From assembly GCF_024582715.1 (NCBI RefSeq), contig NZ_CP102083.1:496001-560000 (forward strand): a stretch of 64,000 nt of DNA, in the 5' to 3' direction. Below the pieces are notes generated by a model that ran no database searches, had not been told where the DNA came from, and saw nothing but the letters and a program-made list of their open reading frames with translations. This stretch comes from Mycoplasma sp. 2045 (lineage in GTDB: Bacteria > Bacillota_I > Bacilli_A > Mycoplasmatales > Metamycoplasmataceae). Shown in pieces: positions 53,134 to 64,000 of the stretch (its first letter is position 1; the number at the start of each line of letters is the position of its first letter). The translations under genes and the position numbers were made by a program.

Positions 53134-54348
53134 CTACTTTCTGTATAAGCTACCTTGTAAGGTGAATTTGCTTTTTTCTTTGTTTACATTTTTAGTTACA
53201 CCAATGTTTGCAAAGTTAATATTTAAGTTTTCATACTTTTTAATTTCAGTCGCTTCCTGGAATAATGGAACTGGTATGTAAATATCAAAAACATCTCTAA
53301 GACCTGATATTCTTACACCTATACCAATGTATTCTTTATCCCTGAAGTGTTTATCAAATAAATCAAAAGCGACTCTATGTAAATCTTCATACGTGTTGAT
53401 ATATTTGGAAATTTTATGTTGCTTTGTAAATCATTTTTTCTCTTTGGTTCTGATTAAAACAGAAACTACATTTCCAACTAAATTGTGTTTAATAGCTCTT
53501 CCTGAAACTTTTTTAATTAGATCATCAAAGTATTTGATTTTAATTTCTTCATCCATATAGTAATCTTCAAAAGTAATTTCGTTCCCTAACCCTTGAAGTT
53601 GTTTTTCGTGATGTTGAATATTTTCATAATAATAAGGTTGTAAATTTTTAATTATTGTTTCAGCATACTTACCAAATAATGTTTGCATTAGCAACATATT
53701 TGTAGATACTTTATAAAGGTCACCAATTGTTTTTAGCCCCATTGATTCAAGTTTTGGAGCAGACCTTCAACCAATTCCGTGAAATTCACCAATTGGTAAG
53801 TGAAAGAATTGATCTTTGAAATTAGCTTCATTAGTAAATCCAATTCCAAATGGTTTCGAAATGTTAGTAGTCATCTTCGCTAAAAATTTGTTGTGAGATA
53901 TACCGATTGTGATCGGAATATCAAAGACTCTTAAGATTTCTTGTTGGATTTGTCTAGCTAAAAACTTTGGCGAAACTTTTGTTTTATAAACTAAATTAGT
54001 TACATCTAAAAAACATTCATCAATTGAGGATATATGAATATTTTCAGTGTATTTTCTACCTAAAAAACCAAAAATAGAGTTAGATGTACTAATGCATAAA
54101 TCCATATCAACATCGACGAACACTGTTTCAGGAACCAGTTTTCTAATTTCTTCTTTTTTCATTCCAACACGAACTAATTTTGTATTTTTTAATTCATAAC
54201 TAATAGATACAGCTATTGCATGTGATTTACTTTTGCATATTGCAATTGGTTTTCCTTTGAGTAGTGGATATTTTAATCTTGCTACTGATGCAAAGTAACT
54301 ATCAAAGTCAATATGGAAAATAATTGGTTTTTTAGTTGTTGTTCTCAT
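53134..54348 (-). CDS. dinB: Y-family DNA polymerase (DinB/Pol IV-like)
   Basis: 404 aa translesion polymerase. FHIDFDSYFASVARLKYP carries the first metal Asp at about residues 11-28, SSIDECFLDVT the SIDE motif at about 105-115, then IGISHNKFLAKMTTNISKPFG. The little-finger region is in the last third. It overlaps iscU by 17 bases. The second ORF segment and the tail to 53134 are in frame with TGA as Trp. Confidence 0.92.
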
Positions 54349-54754
54349 CTTGGTAAGCTTTTGTGATTAAAAGTGCACAATTAACTCTATTTAAGTGTGA
54401 TTTAACATTATAGAAAACTCAAAGATTTTCTAATTTTGTAATTTGCTCATAGCTTAATTGTTCTTGATTAACAAACTTTTCAAAAAGCGAAATAAGATTT
54501 GAGATTTCTTCTTTAGTTTTGTTTTTAATTAAACTTAAGAACATATCAGTTGAAGCAACAAAAATTGCACATCCAATTCCGTTAAAGTTTGCTACTTTGA
54601 TTTTGTCATTTTCTCATTGAATGTCTAATTGAACTTTGTCAGAACAAGTATTACTGTAATGAGTTTGAAATTTATCATCTAAATCTTTTTTGTTAACTGG
54701 GTTTTTGTAATGCTCCATAATCATTTCACGAGCTTCATTTTGATTAAAACGCAT
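54332..54754 (-). CDS. iron-sulfur cluster scaffold protein IscU/SufU-like
   Basis: 140 aa, not obvious under the standard code. It begins NQNEAREMIMEHYKNPVNKK. Three cysteines lie in the family places: NTCSDKVQL, IGCAIFVASTD and VNCALL. The cluster is built with sulfur from the desulfurase encoded just upstream, which it overlaps by 11 bases. Confidence 0.9.
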
Positions 54755-55898
54755 AAAAGTCACCTCCATTTTTTAACTCTTCAATGAGTTTGTCAATATC
54801 TTCATATGAATTGTAAATTCCAAGTGAAATTCTTAAAAATGAATAATTATCTTGAATGTTTCTTAAATAAGGAGCACAGAAAATTCCTGCTATTGTGTAA
54901 ATTCCTTTTGAACCTAAATAAGTAGCAACGTCTTGAGGATTAATTCCCTTTACATTAATAAGTGCAATGTTGTCACCTGATTTTGAAAAAACTTCAATAT
55001 TATCTAATGTAGCTAATTGATTGTGTAAATAAGTTGATAAATCCTTAAGAATTTCTTGAGTTTTTTCATATCCAATTGAGTTGAAAAAATCAAGTGATTT
55101 ATCAAACATAAAGAAACCACCTAAATCAGGTGTCCCTGGTTCAAATCTTGAAATTGTCTTTTTAATAGTTCAATTATTATCTTTACCGATCGCATCAACT
55201 GAACCACCACCAAATTTAACTGGTCTAAATTGTGAAAGTAATGTATCTTTAATTGCTAAGACACCCATTCCTGTTGGTCCATAAAATTTATTTGTGCTGA
55301 ATGCTATTGCATCAAAATCATTTAAGGAAGTTTTTTTATGACTAATAGCTTGTGCTGCATCAGCTAAAATTACAATATTTTTTTCTTTTGCTATCTTACA
55401 AATTGCATTAATATCTAATGAAATATTAAAGTTGTTAGTTTCGTTAGAAAATGAAATGAGTTTAGTTTTCTCATTAATGTCGCTTAAAATGTCATTTGAT
55501 ACAACAACTTTTGAATTTGTTTTTTTAGCAATTTCTAATCAAGGAATAATGTTTGAAGAGTGATTGTATGAGCTTAATAAAATTTCATCACCATCTTTTA
55601 GAATTTGTCCCATCATTTGAGCAAACATATTAATTGATTCAGTTGTTCCTGATGTGAATATAACTTCTGTTTCTTTTGCATTGATTAAATCAGCAACTTT
55701 TGAACGAACTCTTGAAATTGTTTGATTAACTTCACTACCGATTGGTGTATCTGCTGTACGTGATGAAATTGATCTGTTAGAATAAAAATCAACTAAAGCA
55801 TCAACTGCAGTTTGAGGTTTTAAAACTAAGGCAGCTGAATCAAAATAAACAATAGACTTTAAGATTGGAAATTGTTCTCTAATTTCTTTATTTTTCAT
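54744..55898 (-). CDS. cysteine desulfurase (SufS/Csd-like)
   Basis: 384 aa PLP enzyme that takes sulfur from cysteine. FTSGTTESINMFA binds PLP phosphate. The PLP lysine is in AFSTNKFYGPTGMGVL, FEPGTPDLGGF follows, and the catalytic Cys is in AGIFCAPYLRN. With the IscU/SufU-like gene it forms a minimal Fe-S assembly unit. It overlaps the hypothetical gene upstream by TAATG. Confidence 0.94.
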
Positions 55899-56416
55899 TA
55901 AAGCACCTTCTTTAGAATAGAACGTAAAACAGTGTTGTAATTTGGCAATTTTTGAAACTCATCTAAAAAGTCATAATAGTATGTTCTTTTAACTTTATTA
56001 ACTAAAAGATCAAACTCGTGTTTAGTTTCTTTTTTTGATAATGACTTATTGTTAACTAACTTAATTTGGTTATTTTCTAAATACTCAATATCAAAAGTCA
56101 AATTATCAATGTTGTAATATTTAGCAATTAGTTGATAGAACATAAAATGATAAAAGTTGCTAATCATTTGCTTTTGAGCATCAGTTGCATTTTCTTCAAA
56201 TTCAATGTGACTTAAAAACTTATCAATAAGTTCATTAAGTGTATTTGAAGAAATACTCATTTCTTTTTTACTGTAAGCTGAATTATCTGCTTGCTTTTTG
56301 ATTAACTTGTAGTTAGCGAACTGCTCAATTGTAAAATAAAATTGCTTGATAATCTTTTTTAGATGTGAGTTGTATGCAATTACAAATTTAAGATTGTTAA
56401 TTTTGATTGATGACAT
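55898..56416 (-). CDS. hypothetical protein in the nusB-desulfurase operon
   Basis: 172 aa, not recognised. Soluble, mostly helical and Lys-rich (KKIIKQFYFTIEQFANYKLI), with no signal peptide or membrane helix. It is tightly packed, overlapping its neighbours on both sides (stop/start overlap with csd and with nusB), so it is probably cotranscribed. I assign no function. Confidence 0.7.
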   Translation of the reverse strand: MSSIKINNLKFVIAYNSHLKKIIKQFYFTIEQFANYKLIKKQADNSAYSKKEMSISSNTLNELIDKFLSHIEFEENATDAQKQMISNFYHFMFYQLIAKYYNIDNLTFDIEYLENNQIKLVNNKSLSKKETKHEFDLLVNKVKRTYYYDFLDEFQKLPNYNTVLRSILKKVL

Positions 56417-56859
56417 TATTTTGCTTTATCCATTAACTGAATTAATTTGTAATAGTTTTCTAAAATACCATTAACAAACTTGTAGTAGCTTTCTTCTTGT
56501 GTCACGTTTGATTGGTCTAATGCTGGTGGGAAGAACATTTTTGTAATTTCAACTGACTCATTGAAAACAATTTTAGGTTGATTATTGAACAACTCAAAAG
56601 CACCGTTTAAAATTATTGCTCTAACAACTGGAGAAAGTCTTTCTCAACTTCAGTCACTGTTTAAAAGCGATGATAAAGTCTTTCTTAAAAACTTGTAGTT
56701 AGATGCAATTAAACTTAATCTTTTTGTTTCTTCAATATCAATAAAATCAAATTCAGTAACTGCGGCAGGAACATCGATTGCTTCATTTAAAAGTTCGTAT
56801 TTGTAAAGAACTTGAATAACATTTAACCTGATTTCTCTTCTTGATTTTTTATTACTCAT
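56416..56859 (-). CDS. nusB: transcription antitermination protein NusB
   Basis: 147 aa. It begins KKSRREIRLNVIQVLYKYEL, the Arg-rich first helix of NusB, and keeps LSPVVRAIILNGAFEL and KFVNGILENYYKLI of the C-terminal helices. It binds S10 and boxA RNA. First gene of the run nusB-hypothetical-desulfurase-iscU-dinB. TGA Trp codons occur in the middle. Confidence 0.88.
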
Positions 56860-56945
56860 AAAATACTCCTTAAATATTTTTTTAATTATATTAAAAAAAT
56901 GTTTTTGTGTATTTTGCTTTTAGTTCTATGGTATAGAAAGTTTAA

Positions 56946-56972
56946 AAAAATATCTAACTTTTAGTTAGATAT
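56946..56972 (-). terminator. terminator of the ECF-like gene
   Basis: ATATCTAAC-TAAAA-GTTAGATAT followed by TTTTTTT on the minus strand, overlapping the stop codon. Confidence 0.75.
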
Positions 56973-58383
56973 ATTTAACATTTTTTCTTGCTTCAATCTT
57001 GTTTTTGATTAATTCAAGAAGTGAGAATAAAGTAGATAAAATAAGTACATAAATCGGAATTGAAATTAAGGTTCTGAATATGATTGGTATCATAATTATT
57101 AGATAATTATTCCCTACTGTGTAATTACGTTTTAAGAATAAGTTTGCATAATTAATGAAGACATAAGGTCCATAAATTCATCTACATACAACCATAACAA
57201 TTAGAACTATTCCGATAATCATAAATAAGTTTATGAAATAACTTGCAATTCTCTTATTTTGATCTTGTTTTGTGTACACATAGAGCATTATGAACAACAG
57301 AACAAAAGTTAAAATAAATGAAATTACAATTATTATGTATAAAGTAGCATCTGTAAGAGCGCCGACTCCAAAAATTTTACTGATCTTAAGACCCTCAATT
57401 AATTTAGTTTTTTTATTTTTAACAAAGAATTTTGGATTATCTGAATTCGATACTAAAATAACTGTAAGGAAGGTAGAAAAGAGTGAAATAAGTATCGTTA
57501 CAAAAGTTGCGATAACCGCTTTCATTGACTTTGTCTTATACATAAAAATGAATAGTTTTGTAATCAATACAACTGCAATCGGCACTATTGCATACATTCA
57601 GTATCAAGATCAAATTCCACCATTAAATAATAGTGCAAAAAAGTCTGACGCAACTCCTAAAAGTGCTGCTTTATAAGTTGTGAAAAAGATTGCATAGATA
57701 ATATAAAACACATATTCAAAATTTAATCCAACTTTTGAAAGTGCTGTAAATTTAACAAGTGTCTGAACTATTAAAAATAGTCCCATTGTTATTCCGGCAA
57801 TTGACATTTCATAAACATCGAATTTGAATTCAACATTTTTTAATCTTGAAAACTTGTTTTCAGATTCTAAATTGATTAAATAAATTAATTCATCAACTTT
57901 TTCAATCGAATTTCTTTCCTTATCTGAAAGGTATAAGGTGTTTATAAAGAAAATTTTGTAAAAAACATCAACAGGTGGTATTACTGCTGTTATATAAAGC
58001 GAATTAATAAGATGCTTTTTATTACTTAATACAAAATGCATTCTCGGGTTAAGTGTGTAATAACCATTTTTAACTTTTTTAGCTATCTCACTAGCATCGT
58101 AGAGTGATTTAAGAGAATAAATAACTCAAATTATTGGAGCAAAAATTAAGTATGTATACCATTGATTATTCTCAACTACATTTGATTTTCCAAAAATTGC
58201 TAAAACAACAAATGTAACAATTATTAAAAAGGTTATTATTTGAGAAATTGATTTAATTATCATCTTTTTATTCAAAAGACTTATAAATAAATCATTGATA
58301 TATCAATGATTACCTTTATATTCTAATGTTTTCACAAATTTTTGGCTTAATAGTTCTTTGTCGTCATATATTTTTGTCTTCAT
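56965..58383 (-). CDS. membrane protein, probable ECF transporter S component
   Basis: 472 aa with at least eight hydrophobic segments. The middle resembles ECF S components: SIAGITMGLFLIVQTLVKFT, then GLNFEYVFYIIYAIFFTTYK and GVASDFFALLFNGGIWSWYW, followed by AIVPIAVVLITKLFIF. S components bind a vitamin or cofactor and work with a shared EcfT/EcfA unit, which is not in this window. The N-terminal ~110 and C-terminal ~100 residues are unusual additions. The substrate cannot be read from the sequence. Confidence 0.65.
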
Positions 58384-58505
58384 ATATTTTTATATTATAA
58401 GTAATAAGTAAATTTTAGTAAGTAAAAAAGATAAAAAACAACTCCCAAAAGGGAGCTGTCTTTCATAACAAAAAAACAAATGAGGTCAGCGATTTCTCGC
58501 TGATA

Positions 58506-58579
58506 TGGAGCGAGTGAAGGGAATCGAACCCTCACAGTCAGCTTGGAAGGCTGAAGTTCTACCATTAAACTACACTCGC
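58506..58579 (-). tRNA. tRNA-Gly (UCC)
   Basis: 74 nt with encoded CCA. Anticodon arm TCAGC-CTTCCAA-GCTGA gives anticodon TCC. T-arm GGGTTCGATTCCC is present and the acceptor stem GCGAGTG pairs with CACTCGC. Confidence 0.95.
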
Positions 58580-58673
58580 ATTCGTTATTGGTGTAAATAT
58601 TATAACACACAATTAATTTTTTATAACGAAATTTTTAAATTTTTTATTTTCTCGCACAAAGCAAAGCAACATC

Positions 58674-58750
58674 TGGCGCGCCCGACAAGACTCGAACTCG
58701 TAACCTTTAGGGCCGTAACCTAACGCTCTGTCCAATTGAGCTACGGGCGC
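58674..58750 (-). tRNA. tRNA-Arg (ACG)
   Basis: 77 nt with encoded CCA. Anticodon arm TTAGG-TTACGGC-CCTAA, anticodon ACG (read as inosine). Acceptor GCGCCCG / CGGGCGC. Confidence 0.95.
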
Positions 58751-58755
58751 ATTTA

Positions 58756-58830
58756 TGGAGGCACCAACGGGATTCGAACCCGTAATCAAAGTTTTGCAGA
58801 CTCATGCCTTGGCCGTTTGGCTATGGTGCC
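58756..58830 (-). tRNA. tRNA-Cys (GCA)
   Basis: 75 nt with encoded CCA. Anticodon loop CTGCAAA, anticodon GCA. Acceptor GGCACCA / TGGTGCC. First of the three tRNAs in the direction of transcription. Confidence 0.93.
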
Positions 58831-58994
58831 TTGTGCTAACTTATTATAGTATATTTTTTATACTATGAAAATTTTTTTATTAAATTTTTAAACAATTTAA
58901 TGCACTATTTATAAATCTGACAAAAACATATATTTATTAATAATAAATATAGAAATAAATTGGTTTTATTAAGTTTTTTTACTTACAAAAGCAA

Positions 58995-59024
58995 ATAAAA
59001 ACACCATAGTTTGCACTATAGTGT
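58995..59024 (-). terminator. terminator of dnaK
   Basis: Minus-strand ACACTATAGT-GCAA-ACTATGGTGT followed by TTTTATTT. Confidence 0.85.
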
Positions 59025-59041
59025 CTTAATATCTATATAAA

Positions 59042-60886
<1,845 letters not shown>

Positions 60887-60898
60887 TTAATTGAATAT

Positions 60899-60904
60899 AT
60901 TATA
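60899..60904 (-). promoter_or_regulatory. -10 box of dnaK
   Basis: Minus-strand TATAAT eight bases downstream of the CIRCE-like element, about 55 bases before the dnaK ATG. Confidence 0.65.
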
Positions 60905-60912
60905 ACAGAAAT

Positions 60913-60939
60913 TTAGCAAAACAATAATTTATTTGCTAA
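60913..60939 (-). promoter_or_regulatory. CIRCE-like HrcA operator upstream of dnaK
   Basis: Nine-nine-nine layout as in CIRCE: TTAGCAAAA, nine bases, ATTTGCTAA. The outer TTAGCA/TGCTAA matches the consensus; the inner CTC/GAG is replaced by A/T. It lies in the -35 to -10 area of dnaK, right for HrcA repression. Confidence 0.75.
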
Positions 60940-60945
60940 ATTTTT

Positions 60946-61842
60946 TTATTTTACTTTTGAGATAACAACTGATGCAGGTTTTACTACTCTATCACCAATT
61001 TTTAAACCATATCTAACTACTCTTATAATAGAATTGTCAGCTTTATTATTATCGTGTTCGATTTGAACAACTTCTTGAGTGTGAGCATCGAATTCAGAAC
61101 CTACAATTGGGTCAATTAATTGAGCGCCATTTTCGTTAAATAGATTTTCAAATTGTTTTGCAACAATTGAAAATCCAAAGCAGTAGTTTTTAACAACTTC
61201 ATTATCTGAATTTAAACCAGCATTCATAGCCCCCATATAATTGTTATATGGTTCCATAAATTCTTCTAAAAACTTAGATAATGCATATTTTTTGTTTTCT
61301 AAAACTTCTTGTTTTTTTGTTTCATTAGTTTTTGTAACTAATTCTTCATATTTTTGCTTGAAGTTTCCGTCTAATTCTTGAAGTTTTAATTTGTATGTAT
61401 ATTGATCTAATTGAATTTTGTTTTCTAATTCTTTAACTTTTGCATTTAAAGAATCAATTTGTGAAGATAATTGAATTTTTTCTGCATTAAGTTTTTCAAT
61501 TTCAGAAGCCAATAATTCTTTCTCTTTATCATTAGCTTTTGATTCTTCTTTTTTAATGTGTGAATTCTGAAGTTTTATGTCTTTTAAATTAACATAAGCT
61601 TTTTTACCACGGAAGTCTTTAAAAATGTAATCACTTGGAAACACTAATTTGATAGTTAATTTTTTATTAAATTTTTGACCAATTAAATATTTGTCAAAAT
61701 CAGGTAAGTATTCATTTTTACCAACTCTGATTGTTTTTTTACCTTTAAATTCAATAATTTCTTTTGAATCTAAGAAAAGCTCAAATTCAGCAGTAATTTT
61801 ATTACCCTCAAAAATCTTTCCTTTTGTTAAATAATTATTCAT
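60946..61842 (-). CDS. grpE: GrpE nucleotide exchange factor with N-terminal FKBP/trigger-factor-like domain
   Basis: 298 aa, longer than the usual ~200. Residues ~110-170 are a coiled coil (ELLASEIEKLNAEKIQLSSQ) and ~195-298 the GrpE head (ALSKFLEEFMEPYNNYMGAM, GAQLIDPIVGSEFDAHTQEV, GLKIGDRVVKPASVVISK). Residues 1-95 look like an FKBP-type PPIase domain of trigger factor: LPDFDKYLIGQKFNKKLTIK, then FPSDYIFKDFRGKKAYVNLK. GrpE resets DnaK, encoded next. It is 36 bp from hrcA in the same operon. Confidence 0.85.
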   Translation of the reverse strand: MNNYLTKGKIFEGNKITAEFELFLDSKEIIEFKGKKTIRVGKNEYLPDFDKYLIGQKFNKKLTIKLVFPSDYIFKDFRGKKAYVNLKDIKLQNSHIKKEESKANDKEKELLASEIEKLNAEKIQLSSQIDSLNAKVKELENKIQLDQYTYKLKLQELDGNFKQKYEELVTKTNETKKQEVLENKKYALSKFLEEFMEPYNNYMGAMNAGLNSDNEVVKNYCFGFSIVAKQFENLFNENGAQLIDPIVGSEFDAHTQEVVQIEHDNNKADNSIIRVVRYGLKIGDRVVKPASVVISKVK

Positions 61843-61878
61843 TTTTCTCCTCTTTTACTCCTAATTTTTACAGCAAGA

Positions 61879-62922
61879 TTATTTTTTCTTATTGCTTAAA
61901 ATTCTTTCCAACATTGCAAGCGCAGTCTTCATATCATCATATTTTGAAGTAGTAGCACCTACTATAGCAATTTCAGTGATTTGATTATGATTGCTAATTT
62001 TCTTAGACATATATGTTCCTGAATTATCAATTTGAATTCTTATGTTTTCCTCGTCTTCAATTTGAGATTCAATACTTTCTCAAATTGAGTGATTTTCAAT
62101 CAACTCAATCATTTTTGAAAGGTCTTCTCTTTGAATATTTTGACTCAAGATAATGTTATTTTTTCCATAAACATTATTTTTATTTCTTGTTCTAGTCTTG
62201 AAGTTTCCGAAAACATTTCTAACAAATGAGTTGATAAGCTCTTGATATTTTTGAACTGCTTCTTTTAAAATAGGTTCTAAAATTGCAACAGTTTCAGGAA
62301 TTTCACAAAGTGGTTTATCAACTAATCTTTCTTTGAAAATTCTTACTGCTGTTTTAACATCAGTCATTTTAAATTCGTTATTTTCAATATTTAAAATTCT
62401 TGAAAATACATCACCATTTGATGTGACTAATACAATTGTCGCTTTTGTAGGTGACAATACAACTAAATCAATACTTTTAAGAAGTGTTTGATCATCGATA
62501 TTATTAGTTGTAATCATTGTATAACCTGACATATCTGCAATAATTTGAGCTGCTTTTTCAACTGTGTTATCAATATCAACTTTTTTGTTTGCTAATATAG
62601 CTTCAATTTTGTTTTCAAATTCAGATGTATGTGGTTTAGCAAGATATTTAGCATAATAATTAAGACCTAATAAAGTAGGAATTCTTCCACTTGTTCCTGA
62701 CTCTTTTATAAGGTAACCTAACTCTTCAAGCTCACCTAAAATGTATCTCATTTTAGCACTTGAAAAATCTAATTCAGGATGTACCTTACTATATTTTTCA
62801 ACTAAATATGCACTACTTACAGCGTTTCCTGTTTCAATGTAAGCTTGAACTGTAGATCTTAAAACTGGTTCGTGTTTTGGTTTTAATCTTGTGTAATCTG
62901 AAGTTTCTTTTTTTGTTTCCAT
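61879..62922 (-). CDS. hrcA: heat-inducible transcription repressor HrcA
   Basis: 347 aa. N-terminal winged helix (RLKPKHEPVLRSTVQAYIET, SSAKMRYILGELEELGYL) then the GAF-like domain. Frame is continuous through the TGA Trp near 62080 and ends ERILSNKKK. The start METKKETS at 62922 is chosen because TAAAAT lies seven bases before it; the longer frame to 62949 would run into the operator. Confidence 0.92.
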
Positions 62923-62942
62923 AGAAAATATTTTAGCATAAG

Positions 62943-62969
62943 TTAGCAAAAAACAAAGTTAATTGCTAA
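62943..62969 (-). promoter_or_regulatory. CIRCE-like HrcA operator upstream of hrcA
   Basis: On the minus strand TTAGCAATT, nine bases, TTTTGCTAA: the same nine-nine-nine layout and altered inner arms as the dnaK operator. It sits 20 bases before the hrcA start, so HrcA should control its own operon. Confidence 0.72.
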
Positions 62970-63029
62970 AATTATTTACAAGATGAATTCTTCTTTAATT
63001 AATAAAGAAGTCATTTACTAAATTAACAA

Positions 63030-63806
63030 TTAACTTTGTTTTTTAATTACATAATAGATAGCATTATCACTAAAATCTAATGCATTTTGGGTTTCTTTTC
63101 CTAAACTATCTCTATGTGCATATTTATGAATTTGTTTAATTCCAGTTTCATTTAAAAGCGACATAATTTCATGAAAATCATAATAAGATAAAACACCTTT
63201 TTGTCCTTCCTGATAGTAGATAAAGTCACCTTTATCTCAATTAGAAATATTTTTAAACTTAATTTCTTTTTCTTGCTGCTTAATTAATTTTTCTCTATTA
63301 ATATCACCTTTAGCTTCGTGAGCACTAAAAACTATGTATCCATTAGGTTTTAGTGCAGCATAAGCATTTTTTAATGCATTAATTTTATTAATTCTATAAG
63401 GAATGCACATTAGTGAATTGAATGTGAAGATCATAAAATCGTATTGCTTTTGATATTTATAATTTGATAAATCAACTTCATAAAAATTCACATTTATGTT
63501 AGTTTTGTTTGAATGATTTTGAGTTAAATATTCTTTAGCTTTTTTAATTGAATTTTTACTAATATCATAGCCGTCAAGGTTTAAAAATCCTAAATCAAGT
63601 GCTCCGAATATAAAACGTCCAGTACCTGTTCCTAAATCTGCAATGTTTGCAGTTTTAGAAATATTTAGGTTTTTTAGTCAATATTTTTCAGCATTTAAAA
63701 TGCCAACATTTTCAATAGCTTCAAAATAATGTTTCAGTGAACTATCAGTATCATAAACTGAAGTTAACTCATTAACAGACATAGTAATAGTTTGTGAATT
63801 TTTCAT
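63030..63806 (-). CDS. class I SAM-dependent methyltransferase
   Basis: 258 aa. SAM motif I is ANIADLGTGTGRFIFGAL at about residues 53-70, followed by LDGYDISKNSIKKAKEYL. Motif IV is QYDFMIFTFNSLMCIPY, then ALKNAYAALKPNGYIVFSAH. No target-specific domain is seen, so the substrate is unknown. TGA Trp codons at two places. It is transcribed away from the gene that starts beyond the window. Confidence 0.85.
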
Positions 63807-63929
63807 AAAGCAATTATATTAAAAGTTAAATTATCACGCTCAATTTTTAGACTAATTCATAAGCTACACAAAGATAAAAAGCTAATATTTAATTTATAAA
63901 ATTAAATAAATACACTTTTTTAAAAAAAG

Positions 63930-63935
63930 TATAAT
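63930..63935 (+). promoter_or_regulatory. promoter of the gene beyond the right window edge
   Basis: TATAAT in an AT-rich stretch, and GAAAGGAAG at the very end of the window looks like a ribosome binding site for a start codon just past base 64000. The gap 63807-64000 holds no other feature. Confidence 0.5.
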
Positions 63936-64000
63936 ATATAAGCAATTTATAAATAGCTTTATAAATTATCAAAAGTTTAGTTTAGATATAGAAAGGAAGC

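Noticed and set aside
58395-58723. Small frames across the tRNA genes
   Set aside because: They overlap clear tRNA-Gly and tRNA-Arg genes and have no translation signals.

Overview
The window is from a wall-less mollicute of the Mycoplasma/Mycoplasmopsis (hominis-group) type. The DNA is very AT-rich. UGA is read as tryptophan throughout: nearly every core protein (atpA, dnaE, rnjA, hsdR, era, rplT) is open only if TGA is sense. Ribosomal, RNase P, SRP and tRNA genes are typical of the group. The species cannot be fixed from the sequence alone.

Layout. 1-3657 (minus): F1Fo ATP synthase operon (atpI-like, atpB, E, F, H and the start of atpA). 3901-5226: IS3-family element with a damaged orfA. 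5449-12919: type I restriction-modification locus hsdM-hsdS-(hsdS modules)-hsdR, with tandem specificity domains joined by (GA)n repeats. 13035-15611: UU173/DUF2779 protein. 16035-25030: replication/translation run: dnaE, 5'-3' exonuclease, coaE, DnaB-like and DnaI-like loaders, fmt, a fused ybeY-cdd frame and era. 25196-28540: azoreductase-like protein, rnpB, a split chromate transporter and an SPFH protein. 28718-30575: IS1634-type element at the 3' end of rnjA. 32738-38299: a degenerate pgi-like gene, rsuA, SRP RNA, rplJ-rplL, a phage-type dNMP kinase and infC-rpmI-rplT. 38719-41772: whiA carrying a second IS1634-type copy. 41795-46323: transglutaminase-like lipoprotein, a convergent type II R-M pair and mscL. 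46467-52004: gyrA and rluB, separated by the third IS copy. 52004-58383: nadD-yqeK, dinB, iscU, cysteine desulfurase, a hypothetical gene, nusB and a probable ECF S component. 58506-58830: three tRNAs. 59042-63806: dnaK, an FKBP-GrpE fusion, hrcA with CIRCE-like operators, and a methyltransferase. The end of the window holds a promoter and ribosome binding site for a gene starting beyond it.

The most notable points are these. (1) The tandem hsdS array: 10 or 9 GA units decide whether specificity modules are fused or cut off. (2) Three IS1634-type insertions with 78, 272/273 and 201 bp target duplications, each covering the 3' end and terminator of a host gene so that the gene is rebuilt. None of the three has an intact transposase frame although the duplications look fresh. 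(3) The fused YbeY-Cdd and FKBP-GrpE frames. (4) CIRCE operators whose arms have changed from the consensus. (5) A Pgi-like protein that keeps its C-terminal signature but has lost its sugar-phosphate motifs. (6) Lysine at the GyrA position equivalent to E. coli 87.
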